Of a stretch of 64,000 nucleotides of DNA, positions 1 through 8,279 are shown in pieces. The first letter of the stretch is position 1, and each line of letters begins with the position of its first letter. The DNA lies in NCBI GenBank assembly GCA_965204235.1, contig OZ241979.1:806001-870000 (forward strand). The letters are read 5' to 3'. A program made the position numbers and the translations under genes. Origin of the DNA: JAJDTQ01 sp965204235 (GTDB taxonomy: Bacteria; Desulfobacterota; Binatia; UBA9968; JAJDTQ01). The notes beneath the pieces are model-generated. The model was not told the DNA's origin. It worked only from the letters and a program-made list of their open reading frames with translations, and did not search any database.

Positions 1-1239
1 ACCCGCACCCCCGAAGTCACCTGGGGCGACGTCCGCGCGCAGGTCCAGGCCAACCTCCACGGCATCGAGCGCCTGGCGGCGCTCATGCGGCGCTTCGGCG
101 CGGACGAGGTCCTGGCCTGCTGGGAGGAACGCATCGCCATCACCGAGAGGGAGCTCCGTTCCCGCATCGCCGCCCTGCCCCAAGGCTCCTACGGCCCGGT
201 CACCGACCATATCGACGACGACGGAGTCGATCTGGACAAGCCCCTGGCGGTCACCGTGACGCTGCACGTCCGGGGCGACGAACTGGAGTTCGAGTTCGCA
301 TCGGCCCGGCAGTCCCGGGGCCCCCTGAACCTCCGGCCCTGCGTGGTCCGAGCGGTGGCGGAGTATTGCGTGCAGGCCGCCCTCGGCCCCGACCTGCCCA
401 AGAACCAGGGGTGCTCGGCGCCCGTCCGCATCACCCTGCCCGCCCCCGGACACCTGTTGAACCCCGAGTTCCCGGCGCCGGTGAACATGTACGCCACCAC
501 CTGCCACCGCCTCGCGCCGGTCATCATGACCGCCCTCGCCCAGGCCGTGCCGGACCGGGTGGCCGCGCCCCAGAGCGGTTCGGGCGGGGCCGTGTCCTTC
601 AACGGCCGCGTCCCCGGCGGCCAACGCCGCTACTCGCAGTACGAGATCCTGTGGGGCGGATACGGGGCGCGGCCTACCAAGGACGGCGTCAGCGGCTGCG
701 CCGCGGACATCAGCAACGTCATGAGCACGCCGGTGGAAGCCCTGGAGAACGAGTTCCCGGTGCGGATGAAGTGTTTCGAGGTGAACCCGGACTCGGCCGG
801 CGCGGGCAGGCGCCGGGGCGGCCTGGGGGTCCGGCGGAGCTGGGAGGTGCTGGCCGACGACGTCACCCTCAACCTGCGGCTCGACCGCTTCCGGCACTCC
901 TCCCCGGGCCTGTTCGGGGCCCGTCCCAGCGCCCGGGCCCGCTGCACCCTCAACCCCGGCGCCCCGGACGCACGGCCCCTGCACTCCAAGGCCGCCAACG
1001 TCCCCCTGTCCCGGGGCGACACCGTGCTGCTGGAGCTCGGCGGCGGCGGGGGATGGGGCGACCCGCTGACGCGGGAGCCGGAGCGGGTGCTCGAGGACGT
1101 GCGCAACGGTTACGTGTCGCTGGCCGCGGCCCGGGACCTCTACGGCGTGGTCATCGACCCGCACACCCTCGCCATCGACCACGCGGCCACCCACCGGCAA
1201 CGCGAGGAAACCGGCTCCCGTGCTGCGGATCGGCATTGA
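1..1239 (+). CDS. hyuB: Hydantoinase B/oxoprolinase family protein, 5' end outside window
   Basis: The reading frame is open from base 1, so the N-terminus lies upstream of the window. The first in-window Met, at 85, is internal. The protein is the large C-terminal part of a HyuB-type subunit. It carries the glycine-rich family signature RRGGLGVRRSWEV near residue 250 after that Met, and the closing LELGGGGGWGDPLTREPERV motif. In this family HyuB pairs with HyuA for ATP-dependent opening of hydantoin, 5-oxoproline or related lactam rings, or for acetone/acetophenone carboxylation. The substrate cannot be read from sequence. The stop overlaps the GTG start of hyuA by 20 bases, so the two are translationally coupled. 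Confidence 0.88.
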   Translation, partial: TRTPEVTWGDVRAQVQANLHGIERLAALMRRFGADEVLACWEERIAITERELRSRIAALPQGSYGPVTDHIDDDGVDLDKPLAVTVTLHVRGDELEFEFASARQSRGPLNLRPCVVRAVAEYCVQAALGPDLPKNQGCSAPVRITLPAPGHLLNPEFPAPVNMYATTCHRLAPVIMTALAQAVPDRVAAPQSGSGGAVSFNGRVPGGQRRYSQYEILWGGYGARPTKDGVSGCAADISNVMSTPVEALENEFPVRMKCFEVNPDSAGAGRRRGGLGVRRSWEVLADDVTLNLRLDRFRHSSPGLFGARPSARARCTLNPGAPDARPLHSKAANVPLSRGDTVLLELGGGGGWGDPLTREPERVLEDVRNGYVSLAAARDLYGVVIDPHTLAIDHAATHRQREETGSRAADRH

Positions 1240-3256
1240 CACCGGCGGCACCTTCACCGACCTCACCGTGTTCGACGAGGACGACGGACGGGTCCTCCTC
1301 GCCTGCAAGGCGCCGTCCCAACCCCGGGACCCCGCCGAGGCCATCGCCCGGGGGCTCCGGGAAGTCACAGACCGACTGTCGGCAAAGGCCCGCTACGTGC
1401 TCCACGGAACCACCATCGGGCTCAACACCCTGCTGGAGGGACGCGAACCGGCCCCGGGCCTGCTGGTCACCGAGGGCTTCCGCGACATCCTGGAGCTCGA
1501 CCGCCAATGGCGCGGCGACCGGGTGTACGACCTGTTCTTCGAGCGGCCGCGGCAGCTCGCGCCCAGGCGCTTGATCCGGCCGGTGCGGGAGCGGGTGGAC
1601 TCCCGGGGCCGGGAGGTCCTTCCCCTGGACGTCGAACAGGCCCGCGGCAGCGTCCGGCAGCTCCTGGACGCCGGGGCGCGTTCCGTGGCCGTGAGCCTGC
1701 TCTTCTCCTTCGCCAACCCCGGCCACGAACGGCAGGTCCGGGAGATCCTGGAGGAACTGGGCCCGGACGTGTACGTGACCCTGTCCTCGGAGGTGGACCC
1801 CCAGTTCCGGGAGTTCGAGCGCACCAGCACCGCGGTGGTCAACGCGTACATCGGGCCCCGGGTCGGCAGCTACATGAGCGTCATCGAGGCCGTGGTCGAA
1901 GACGCCCTGGCGGGGGCCAGGGTCCTGGTCATGCAGTCCAACGGCGGCGTGGCGGCGCCGGCCGACGTCGCGCGCGCGCCGGTGCGGACGCTGCTGTCGG
2001 GACCGGTGGCCGGCGTGGTCGGGACGCAACGGCTGTGCCGGGAGATCGGCCGCAGCAACGCCATCTCCCTCGACGTGGGCGGCACCAGTTGCGACATGTC
2101 GGTGATCCCGGGGGAGCTCCTGACCGCGCCCCAGAGCAAGGTGGCGGGCTATACAGTGCGCGCGTCCACCGTGGCCATCGAGACCATCGGAAGCGGCGGC
2201 GGCAGCATCGCACGGGTGGAATCGGGCCGCATCCTCAAGGTGGGACCCGAGAGCGCGGGCGCCGCGCCCGGACCCGCCTGCTACGGCGTCGGGGACCGAC
2301 CGACCCTCACGGACGCGCTGGTGGTGCTCGGCCACCTCAACCGGGAAGCGCTCCTGGACGGCGCCATGCCCATCGACGCGGGCGCGGCCCGCGGGGCCGT
2401 CGAAGCCGCGGTCGCGCGCCCCCTGGGAATGACGCCGGAGCGGGCCGCCTCGGGCATCGTCGAGGTGCTCGCCGCGCAGGTGGCCATGTCCATGCGCTCG
2501 GTCACCATCGAGAAGGGCTACGACCCCAGGGACTTCCTCCTGGTGGCGTACGGCGGCGCCGGACCGACCGTGGTCTGCCCGGTCGCGCAGGAGCTGGAGA
2601 TCCCGGAGGTCTGCATCCCGCAGCATCCGGGCAACTTCTGCGCCGCGGGGATGCTGCTGACCGACCTGGTGCGCAACCATTCGGTGACGCGGATCCGCCT
2701 GCTGGACGACGCGTCCCCAAACCGGATCCGCGAGGTCCTGGACGAGTTGCGGGACCGGGGGGTCCGGGAGCTCCGGGAGCAGGGAGTGGCCCCGGAGAGC
2801 ATCGAAACCGAAGACTTCCTGGACATGCGCTACCTGGGGCAGTCCTACGAGGTCACCGTGCCCGCGGACGACACCCGCAAGGAACGGCTCACCGAGGTCT
2901 TCCACCAGGTCCACGGGCGCCTCTACGGCCACACCGCGGAAGACGAGCCCATCGAGGTCGTCAACTACCGCGTGCGCTGCATCGGCCGCCTGCCCGGGAT
3001 GAGCTTTGCCGCGGCCCCCCCGGGAGACGGCGCAACGAACCCCCGGGACCGCCGCTCCGTGCTGTTTCCGGGACGGACGTCCCCGGACCGGACGCCCGTG
3101 TACCGGCGCGCGGACCTGGGGCCCGGCTGCCGCATTCCGGGGCCGGCCGTGGTGGAGGAATACGGCTCCACCACGGTGGCGTACCCGTCCTTCGAACTGT
3201 CCGTGGACGCCCGCGGGAACCTCATGCTGCGGCGGCGGGTCCCGGGCGACTGCTGA
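1220..3256 (+). CDS. hyuA: Hydantoinase A/oxoprolinase family protein (ATP-binding subunit)
   Basis: A 678-residue protein starting at GTG 1220, inside the end of hyuB. The N-terminus LRIGIDTGGTFTDLTVFDED is the ASKHA-type phosphate-binding loop of the HyuA N-terminal domain. A second nucleotide-binding motif, ISLDVGGTSCDMSVI, lies near residue 280, and the actin-like VAYGGAGPTV lies near residue 440. Length is normal for HyuA (about 680-700). With HyuB it would form a cytoplasmic ATP-dependent amidohydrolase or carboxylase. The substrate is unknown. The dctP gene follows after a repeat-filled gap with its own promoter, so it is probably not in the same transcript. Confidence 0.9.
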   Translation: MLRIGIDTGGTFTDLTVFDEDDGRVLLACKAPSQPRDPAEAIARGLREVTDRLSAKARYVLHGTTIGLNTLLEGREPAPGLLVTEGFRDILELDRQWRGDRVYDLFFERPRQLAPRRLIRPVRERVDSRGREVLPLDVEQARGSVRQLLDAGARSVAVSLLFSFANPGHERQVREILEELGPDVYVTLSSEVDPQFREFERTSTAVVNAYIGPRVGSYMSVIEAVVEDALAGARVLVMQSNGGVAAPADVARAPVRTLLSGPVAGVVGTQRLCREIGRSNAISLDVGGTSCDMSVIPGELLTAPQSKVAGYTVRASTVAIETIGSGGGSIARVESGRILKVGPESAGAAPGPACYGVGDRPTLTDALVVLGHLNREALLDGAMPIDAGAARGAVEAAVARPLGMTPERAASGIVEVLAAQVAMSMRSVTIEKGYDPRDFLLVAYGGAGPTVVCPVAQELEIPEVCIPQHPGNFCAAGMLLTDLVRNHSVTRIRLLDDASPNRIREVLDELRDRGVRELREQGVAPESIETEDFLDMRYLGQSYEVTVPADDTRKERLTEVFHQVHGRLYGHTAEDEPIEVVNYRVRCIGRLPGMSFAAAPPGDGATNPRDRRSVLFPGRTSPDRTPVYRRADLGPGCRIPGPAVVEEYGSTTVAYPSFELSVDARGNLMLRRRVPGDC

Positions 3257-3283
3257 GAAAGCGTCGAGGAATATCTGAACAAT

Positions 3284-3555
3284 GGCTCTTCCGGCTTTTG
3301 TGTGGACAGGGTGTCACGGGTGAGCGTCCCCTCCCCCCTTGAGGGGGAGGGACAGGGAGAGGGGTACGGCGGGGTTGAGGGGAGGAGTCCTCTACACGGA
3401 CCGGCCCAACCCGTTTCAGCCGTCTGTCCGTCGTGCTGACGCCCATCGGTCCGGTTGCAGCGACCAACCCCCCTCCCTAACCCTCCCCCTCAAGGGGGGA
3501 GGGAATCGGAGTTCTCCGCTATGAGGGAATCGGAGTTCTCCGCGTGGGAGGAACT
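3284..3555 (+). mobile_element. MITE copy A (GGCTCTTC family), right end lost
   Basis: Starts with GGCTCTTCCGG, the terminal inverted repeat shared with other copies. It contains two palindromes of the form CCCTCCCCC...GGGGGAGGG separated by about 110 bases. It matches copies at 7364-7668 (inverted), 14813-15140 and 16594-16832. The segment ending GGAATCGGAGTTCTCCGC is tandemly duplicated. The right end diverges after about 3555, about 16 bases before the dctP -35 box, so the closing inverted repeat is missing. It fills most of the gap 3257-3676; the rest holds the dctP promoter and leader. Confidence 0.75.
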
Positions 3556-3571
3556 CGTCCCGGGCGGGTGC

Positions 3572-3600
3572 TTGACAACGCTCACGGACTCGAATCTAAT
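3572..3600 (+). promoter_or_regulatory. Sigma70-type promoter for dctP
   Basis: TTGACA at 3572-3577, a 17-base spacer, and TCTAAT at 3595-3600. This is a perfect -35 and a 5/6 -10 box. Transcription would start near 3607, leaving about 70 bases of leader before ATG 3677. The promoter sits immediately after the broken end of MITE copy A. Confidence 0.65.
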
Positions 3601-3676
3601 ACGGGTCGCATCCGACGGTTCCAACGGAGGCATCAACCCGCCGGGGCGCGAGACCCCGGCAAGGGAGGACACGCGC

Positions 3677-4675
3677 ATGAAAAGGACTACGTTCGCAGCG
3701 TTCGCCGCGCTGACGTTCGCCCTGTTCGTACTGGCCGCAGCCGCGCAGGCCGCGGTCACGCTGCGGGTCAGCACCTGTCTGGCCAAGACCCACGACCAGG
3801 TGGAGACCTACTTCCAGGCCTTCCATGACGCCTTCAACGAGGCGGCCAAGGGCGAGGCGAAGTTACACTACGTGGGCGGTCCGGAAGTGACGCCGCGAAA
3901 GAAGCAGGGTCCGGCTCTCAAGCGCGGCCTGGTGGACATGATCTTCTGCCCCATGGGCTACTTCGAGGGAATGGTGGCGGAAGCGGGACTGACCTCGGTG
4001 ACCAACCTCTCCACCAGGGAACTCCGCGACAACGGCGCCATCGACCAGCTCCAGCCGGTGTGGAAGGACAAGTTCAACGGACGCATCCTGGGCTGGTGCT
4101 GTTACGGCGTGGACTTCCACATCTACACCACCTTCAAGCCCAAGGAGAGCGCCAAGACGGGCCTCGACCTCTCCGGCCGCAAGATGCGCTCCACCGCCAC
4201 CTACAACCCCTTCTTCAAGGCCATGGGCGCCATCCCCATCAACATGGCGGCCGCGGAGATGTACACGGGCCTGCAGCGAGGCGTGGTCCAGGGGCTCGCG
4301 TGGCCCGAGGGGGCGCTGGCCAAGTACGGCGTCCAGAAGTTCCTCAAGTACCGCGTGTACCCGGGGTTCTACCGCAGCGGCTCCATGGTCGTGGTCAACG
4401 CCGACAAGTGGAACGGGCTGCCCAAGGCGGTGCAGGACAAGCTCACCGAGTTCGGCTTGGCGTTCGAGCAAGGCAGCGAGCCCATACTCCGCAAGAAGGC
4501 CGACGCCGACAACGAGAAGCTGTGGGCCTCGGGCCTGCAGAAGTACGAGCTCGAAGGCGAGGTCCGCAAGGCCTACCTGCGCACCGTGTACGAACTCGCC
4601 TGGGAGGTCCGCTCCGGCAAGAACTACTCCGTGCCGTTCGCCAAGCTCAAGGAAAAGATGTACCGCGCGCCCTGA
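3677..4675 (+). CDS. dctP: TRAP transporter periplasmic substrate-binding protein (DctP family)
   Basis: A 332-residue protein. ATG 3677 is chosen because it is preceded by AAGGGAGG and begins a clear signal peptide (MKRTTFAAFAALTFALFV...AQA, cleavage near residue 25). The upstream in-frame extension falls in repeat DNA. The mature part begins VTLRVSTCLAKTHDQVETYF and contains the DctP-typical segment KMRSTATYNPFFKAMGAIPINM and ...LAWPEGALAKYG. It would bind an organic acid in the periplasm and deliver it to DctQM. The dctQM genes are encoded convergently on the other strand about 440 bases away, with a HicB-like gene between, so the set is split into two transcription units. The ligand is not deducible. 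Confidence 0.9.
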   Translation: MKRTTFAAFAALTFALFVLAAAAQAAVTLRVSTCLAKTHDQVETYFQAFHDAFNEAAKGEAKLHYVGGPEVTPRKKQGPALKRGLVDMIFCPMGYFEGMVAEAGLTSVTNLSTRELRDNGAIDQLQPVWKDKFNGRILGWCCYGVDFHIYTTFKPKESAKTGLDLSGRKMRSTATYNPFFKAMGAIPINMAAAEMYTGLQRGVVQGLAWPEGALAKYGVQKFLKYRVYPGFYRSGSMVVVNADKWNGLPKAVQDKLTEFGLAFEQGSEPILRKKADADNEKLWASGLQKYELEGEVRKAYLRTVYELAWEVRSGKNYSVPFAKLKEKMYRAP

Positions 4676-4696
4676 TGCCGCCGCGGTCGAGAACGT

Positions 4697-4736
4697 GGAA
4701 CGCCCCCGACCCGCGTTGCCGGATCGGGGGCGTTCC
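4697..4736 (+). terminator. Hairpin after dctP
   Basis: A perfect 13-bp inverted repeat, GGAACGCCCCCGA (4697-4709) and its complement (4724-4736), with a 14-base loop, begins 21 bases past the dctP stop. There is no U-run behind it, so intrinsic termination is plausible but unproven. Confidence 0.5.
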
Positions 4737-4778
4737 CGTACCTCGTGACGACGAACCTGAAGCCGGAAGACCCGCGTC

Positions 4779-5030
4779 TCAACATTGCATTGTCACGTGT
4801 TGCACGGACGCCTTGGGGTTCTCGGGATGGACAGAGATTCCCGGTCCTTCAGGCAGCGGTTCACCTTGCCGGTGAAGGGACTCCAAGTAAACCTTGACCC
4901 CCTCCCTGGCTCTTTCCAAGGCTTCCGTCTCCGTGCCTCCGTCCATGAGAAGCCCCTTGAGCGCCGGTGCGTAGGCAAAGAAACCATCCACCTCGCCGCC
5001 CTTGTCATACCCGCCTTCTTTCCCTTCCAT
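4779..5030 (-). CDS. HicB-like (UPF0150) small protein, no HicA partner seen
   Basis: About 83 residues. The segment GGEVDGFFAYAPALKGLLMDGGTETEALERAREGVKVYLESL followed by GEPLPEG is the HicB/UPF0150 pattern: a short beta strand, the xGxTxxEAxxxxxExxxxYL helix and a Pro-rich tail. I use ATG 5030; the frame is open further upstream (...RQYFLSYSSCRKG), which could supply the first beta strand if a non-ATG start is used. HicB proteins normally neutralise a HicA mRNA interferase encoded next door. None fits here: the dctM stop is only 87 bases upstream and there is no dsRBD-like HicA frame. It may be an orphan antitoxin or a regulator. Confidence 0.6.
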   Translation of the reverse strand: MEGKEGGYDKGGEVDGFFAYAPALKGLLMDGGTETEALERAREGVKVYLESLHRQGEPLPEGPGISVHPENPKASVQHVTMQC

Positions 5031-5116
5031 GCCCTTCCTGCAAGAGGAATAAGACAGAAAATACTGTCTATCAACCTGATAAGGGAGGCTCCATACGCTG
5101 GTCCCGCCTGCCCGCG

Positions 5117-6427
5117 TCACTCCATGAGGTCGGGGAGGAACAGCGCGAGCTCGGGGTAGGCGATGAGGATGAATATCAGGATGAGGTCGCAGACCAGGAA
5201 CGGGAGGGCCGCGTTGGCGACCTGCAGCAGCGTGGTCCCCCGGGGCGCCACGCCGAGCATGACGTAGAGCAGCAACCCGAAGGGGGGCGTGGTGCCGGCC
5301 ATCTCCAGCGTCATCAACACGAACAGGCCGAACCAGATGAGGTCGAAGCCCAGGGCCTCGGCCAGGGGAAAGAAGATGGGCACGGTGATCAGCATCATGG
5401 AGGTGGCGTCCATGAACATCCCCAGCACGATGAGGATCAGGAACATGACCGCGAGCACCACGAGGCGGGACACCTCGAAGCCGGTGGCCCATTCCAGCAT
5501 GCCGGCGGTGGCGCCCGAGTAGGCCAGGAGCTGGCTGAAGACCGTGGAGTTCATGATGATGAAGAACACCATGCCCGCCACTCGCACCGTGCCGGACAAC
5601 GAGGTGCGGATGGCCTCCCACTTCAGCACGCGGAAGGCCACCGCCAGGATGAAGACGCCCAGCACGCCGCAGGCCGCGGACTCCGTGGGCGTGGCCACGC
5701 CCAGGATGATGAACCCCACGACCATGAAGATGACGAGGCTCACCGGCAGGATGTTGAAGCTGACGAACTTGAGCTTGTGGCTCCAGCTCGTGGGCGGCAC
5801 GTCGTAGGCCGGCGCGCCCGCGGGGTTGAGGAGGATCTGGAGGTACAGCATGGCGGCGTACAGGACCGCCAGGACGAAGCCGGGCAGGAAGCCCGCGATC
5901 AGCAGGCGGCCCACGTCGATGTTGGCGACGCTCGCCAGCAGCACCGCCAGCGCGGACGGCGGTATGATCATGGCCAGTCCGCCGGTGCCCAGGATGGGCC
6001 CCATGGACATGCGCCAGTTGTAGCCCCGCCGCTGCATCTCCGGGACCAGCAGCGAGCCCAGCATGGCCGTGTTGGCCATGGACGAGCCCGTGAGCGTTGA
6101 GAAGACGGTGCCGCCGGCCACGGTGAGGTAGCACAGCCGGCCCCGCAGCTTGCCGAACAACGTGTCGAGCCCGTCGAAGACGCGGATGGCCAGGCCCGTA
6201 TGGAAGAAGAGCGCGCCCATGAGGATGAACATGGGCACCGGCCCCAGGGTGAACCGGGTGATCAGCACGGTGGAGTTGTCCACCACCTGGATGAGCCCGT
6301 GGCTGCCGGCGAAGACGAGTATGCCCACGAAGTTGGTGGTGATGAAGGCGAAGGCCACGGGGACGCCCAGGGCCATCAGGCACACCACCATGCCCACCAG
6401 GAAAGCGAAGGCCCAGTACCATTCCAT
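5117..6427 (-). CDS. dctM: TRAP transporter large permease (DctM)
   Basis: A 436-residue polytopic membrane protein beginning MEWYWAFAFLVGMVVCLMALGVPVAFAF. It contains the DctM-typical segments VFSTLTGSSMANTAMLGSLLVPEM and GGLAMIIPPSALAVLLASVANIDVGRLL, and about a dozen hydrophobic helices. It is the transport channel of the TRAP system and uses the Na+ or H+ gradient. The ATG overlaps the dctQ stop by one base (TGATG), so the two are coupled. It ends 87 bases before the HicB-like gene. Confidence 0.93.
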   Translation of the reverse strand: MEWYWAFAFLVGMVVCLMALGVPVAFAFITTNFVGILVFAGSHGLIQVVDNSTVLITRFTLGPVPMFILMGALFFHTGLAIRVFDGLDTLFGKLRGRLCYLTVAGGTVFSTLTGSSMANTAMLGSLLVPEMQRRGYNWRMSMGPILGTGGLAMIIPPSALAVLLASVANIDVGRLLIAGFLPGFVLAVLYAAMLYLQILLNPAGAPAYDVPPTSWSHKLKFVSFNILPVSLVIFMVVGFIILGVATPTESAACGVLGVFILAVAFRVLKWEAIRTSLSGTVRVAGMVFFIIMNSTVFSQLLAYSGATAGMLEWATGFEVSRLVVLAVMFLILIVLGMFMDATSMMLITVPIFFPLAEALGFDLIWFGLFVLMTLEMAGTTPPFGLLLYVMLGVAPRGTTLLQVANAALPFLVCDLILIFILIAYPELALFLPDLME

Positions 6428-6939
6428 CACACGTTCTCCCGCACATCGGTGCGCGAGGTGTACATGGTGTCCACGCCCCACAGGTAGCGGAGGAACTCCA
6501 CGGCCACCATGGAGAACGACACCGGCAGGGGCGCCAGCAGCAGCCACAGGGGCTGCGCCTCGCCCCGGATGTCCATCTCCCCGGACAGGAACGCCGCGAC
6601 CGTGAGGTCGATGGAGAAATAGACGAACAGCAGCGAGCCGCCGATGCAGACCAGGTACACGAGCCTGGCCAGGGCGGTCCGCACCCGCCGGGGCAGGAAC
6701 TGGACCAGGGAGTCCACGAACACGTGGCCCTTCATGCGCACCAGCCACGGCGCCCCCAGCATGGTGAACCACAGGAGGCAGTACTCCACCACCCCCAGGG
6801 TGTAGGTGGAGGGCTGGAAGCCCGCCAGGCGAATGAACACGTCGCTGGCGATGAGGAAGAAGATGAGGAAGACGACGACCTCCGCTCCGACCTTGCACAG
6901 GTCCAGGAGCCGGTCGTAGTACCGAGCCATGCTTTGCAT
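6427..6939 (-). CDS. dctQ: TRAP transporter small permease (DctQ)
   Basis: A 170-residue protein with four predicted membrane helices: EVVVFLIFFLIASDVFIRL, YCLLWFTMLGAPWLVRMKGHV, LVYLVCIGGSLLFVYFSIDL and LLLAPLPVSFSMVAVEFL. These, together with the GHVFVDSL loop, are typical of DctQ. The start at 6939 is preceded by GGAGG at a proper distance; a second Met nine bases in is less well placed. First gene of a two-gene operon with dctM. Confidence 0.9.
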   Translation of the reverse strand: MQSMARYYDRLLDLCKVGAEVVVFLIFFLIASDVFIRLAGFQPSTYTLGVVEYCLLWFTMLGAPWLVRMKGHVFVDSLVQFLPRRVRTALARLVYLVCIGGSLLFVYFSIDLTVAAFLSGEMDIRGEAQPLWLLLAPLPVSFSMVAVEFLRYLWGVDTMYTSRTDVRENV

Positions 6940-7065
6940 CCTGCCTCCGTGTCCCGCCCCGTCACCGTGTCCGCCCGTTCACGGAACCCGCGGTCCTTCC
7001 CCGGACGTCCGAAATTTCCTGCTTGTACCGTCTTGCAACCCTCGTGTCAAAGCGCTTCCGAACGG

Positions 7066-7160
7066 TGGCGGAGAAGGGAGGGAGTCGAACCCTCCGAGGA
7101 CCTTACGGCCCTCAGACTGGTTTTGAAGACCAGCGGCGCCACCGGGCGCCTTCCTTCTCC
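7066..7160 (-). tRNA. selC: tRNA-Sec (anticodon TCA)
   Basis: A 95-base gene on the minus strand with an encoded 3' CCA (complement of 7066-7068). It has the 8-bp acceptor stem GGAGAAGG/CCTTCTCC diagnostic of tRNA-Sec. The anticodon arm is CTGGT-CTTCAAA-ACCAG with anticodon TCA. A long extra arm follows, then a T arm GAGGG-TTCGACT-CCCTC. This decodes UGA as selenocysteine with SelB and a SECIS element, so the genome should encode selA, selB, selD and at least one selenoprotein. None of these is in the window. The 203 bases between it and MITE copy B show no gene. Confidence 0.96.
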
Positions 7161-7363
7161 GGAAACCATCGGCGGCCCCTCCCGCACCACCGGTGCGAAC
7201 GCGACCGGGCGTCGCGTGCGCCAAACGGAAAATCCGTGGCGATTTGGCAAAGCTGCGGTCGAGGATGGGTGACCGGTCGGCGCATACCGTGACAGAGTAC
7301 GGCGCGGGTATCGCAATGCTGAAAAGAGCCGATCGGGGTAAAAGCAGGGTGGGAAGGAGGAGA

Positions 7364-7668
7364 GGCGCTTCAGGCTTTCGTGTGGGTTGTGACACTTCTT
7401 CCCACGCGAAGAACTCCGATTCCCTCCCCCCTTGAGGGGGAGGGTTAGGGTGGGGGGTTGGTCGGTGCAACCGGACCGATGGACGTCAGCGCCAACGGAC
7501 AGATGGCTGAAACGGGTTAGGCCAGTCCGTGTAGAGGACTCCTCCCCTCAACCCCGCCGTACCCCCCTCCCTGTCCCTCCCCCTCAAGGGGGGAGGGGAC
7601 GCTACGCCGTGACACCCCGCTTGCACATACACCCGTGAAACCCTACCCACACGAATTCCTGAAGAGCC
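7364..7668 (-). mobile_element. MITE copy B, complete, with target duplication
   Basis: A complete 305-base copy inverted relative to copy A. The ends are GGCGCTTCAGG (left) and CCTGAAGAGCC (right), forming imperfect inverted repeats that extend inward through TTTCGTGTGGG. The 8 bases on each side, GGAGGAGA and GGAGAAGA, match at 7 of 8 positions, a slightly eroded 8-bp target duplication. There is no transposase ORF inside. Paired palindromes CCCTCCCCC...GGGGGAGGG lie near both ends. It sits in the gap between selC and a small membrane-protein gene. Confidence 0.82.
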
Positions 7669-7683
7669 GGAGAAGAATCGTCC

Positions 7684-8100
7684 TTATGCAGTCAGTTCAT
7701 CCTCGTCGGCGTCTTCGATCGACCATTCATCTCCACGGATTGCCTTATGCAGCTCCTGGTAATGAACGGGCGTCCTCGAGACGAAGTAGTGAGGCAGGAA
7801 CCCGGAGTCTCGTGCCGGATGAGTACACGACCAAATGAAACTTGGGTAGAAAACCGCCGCTCTCCCGCAGTTCTCCCCAGGTGTCGGACGACTGCGGAAC
7901 TCCGTGTCTGCCGACTCCTTCCCGGAATGGACCCTGTTGGCGACAACGAGCCTGTCCAGCAATCCGTTGAACCTGTGATGGGTCCGTTCGAGGTTCTCCG
8001 CTGCGTCTCCGAGTTTCTTCTGTTCCCGGACTCGGGCGATTGCCAACGCCGCGACGACCACCACGAGAACGGCGGCGAGACTGTTGACCACAACGTCCAT
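7684..8100 (-). CDS. Small membrane-anchored hypothetical protein
   Basis: A 138-residue protein starting at ATG 8100 behind AGGAGG. The N-terminus is one hydrophobic helix (VVVNSLAAVLVVVVAALAIARV) followed by a charged, probably helical stretch (REQKKLGDAAENLERTHHRFNGLLDRL). The rest has no motif I recognise and ends in an acidic tail (WSIEDADEDELTA). It overlaps the small upstream ORF at TGATG. The topology suggests a cytoplasmic domain tethered to the inner membrane. No function can be assigned. Confidence 0.6.
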   Translation of the reverse strand: MDVVVNSLAAVLVVVVAALAIARVREQKKLGDAAENLERTHHRFNGLLDRLVVANRVHSGKESADTEFRSRPTPGENCGRAAVFYPSFIWSCTHPARDSGFLPHYFVSRTPVHYQELHKAIRGDEWSIEDADEDELTA

Positions 8101-8213
8101 CAGGTGGAACCTCCTGAGCGATTCATCAGGTCTTTGATCAACATATCGACCCGATCGGCTTCTCTCTGGTGTGCCTCAAAGAGGACCTTAACAAGCAGCC
8201 AAATGGAGGTCAA
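8100..8213 (-). CDS. Possible 37-residue ORF coupled to the next gene
   Basis: Starts at TTG (8213) and reads TSIWLLVKVLFEAHQREADR then VDMLIKDLMNRSGGST. Its TGA overlaps the ATG of the membrane-protein gene (TGATG). Composition (hydrophobic head, charged amphipathic helix) resembles its neighbour, and AGGAGG for the next gene lies within it. There is no clear ribosome site of its own, and the start lies in the arm of a hairpin, so it may be the tail of a decayed gene. Confidence 0.33.
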   Translation of the reverse strand: MTSIWLLVKVLFEAHQREADRVDMLIKDLMNRSGGST

Positions 8214-8247
8214 CCCGGAGGCGTGGTTCCACCGACGCCTCCGGGTT
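8212..8247 (-). terminator. Hairpin downstream of tctB
   Basis: A perfect 13-bp inverted repeat, AACCCGGAGGCGT (8212-8224) with its complement (8235-8247) and a 10-base loop, lies 33 bases past the tctB stop. It would end the tctCAB transcript. No U-run follows. Confidence 0.5.
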
Positions 8248-8279
8248 TCCCACCGCGCCCACCCGCCACCGCAAAGGCG

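Noticed and set aside
4779..6446. A 555-codon minus-strand ORF covering dctM
   Set aside because: Only its last 83 codons (HicB-like) are coding. The rest is the dctM gene in a wrong frame.
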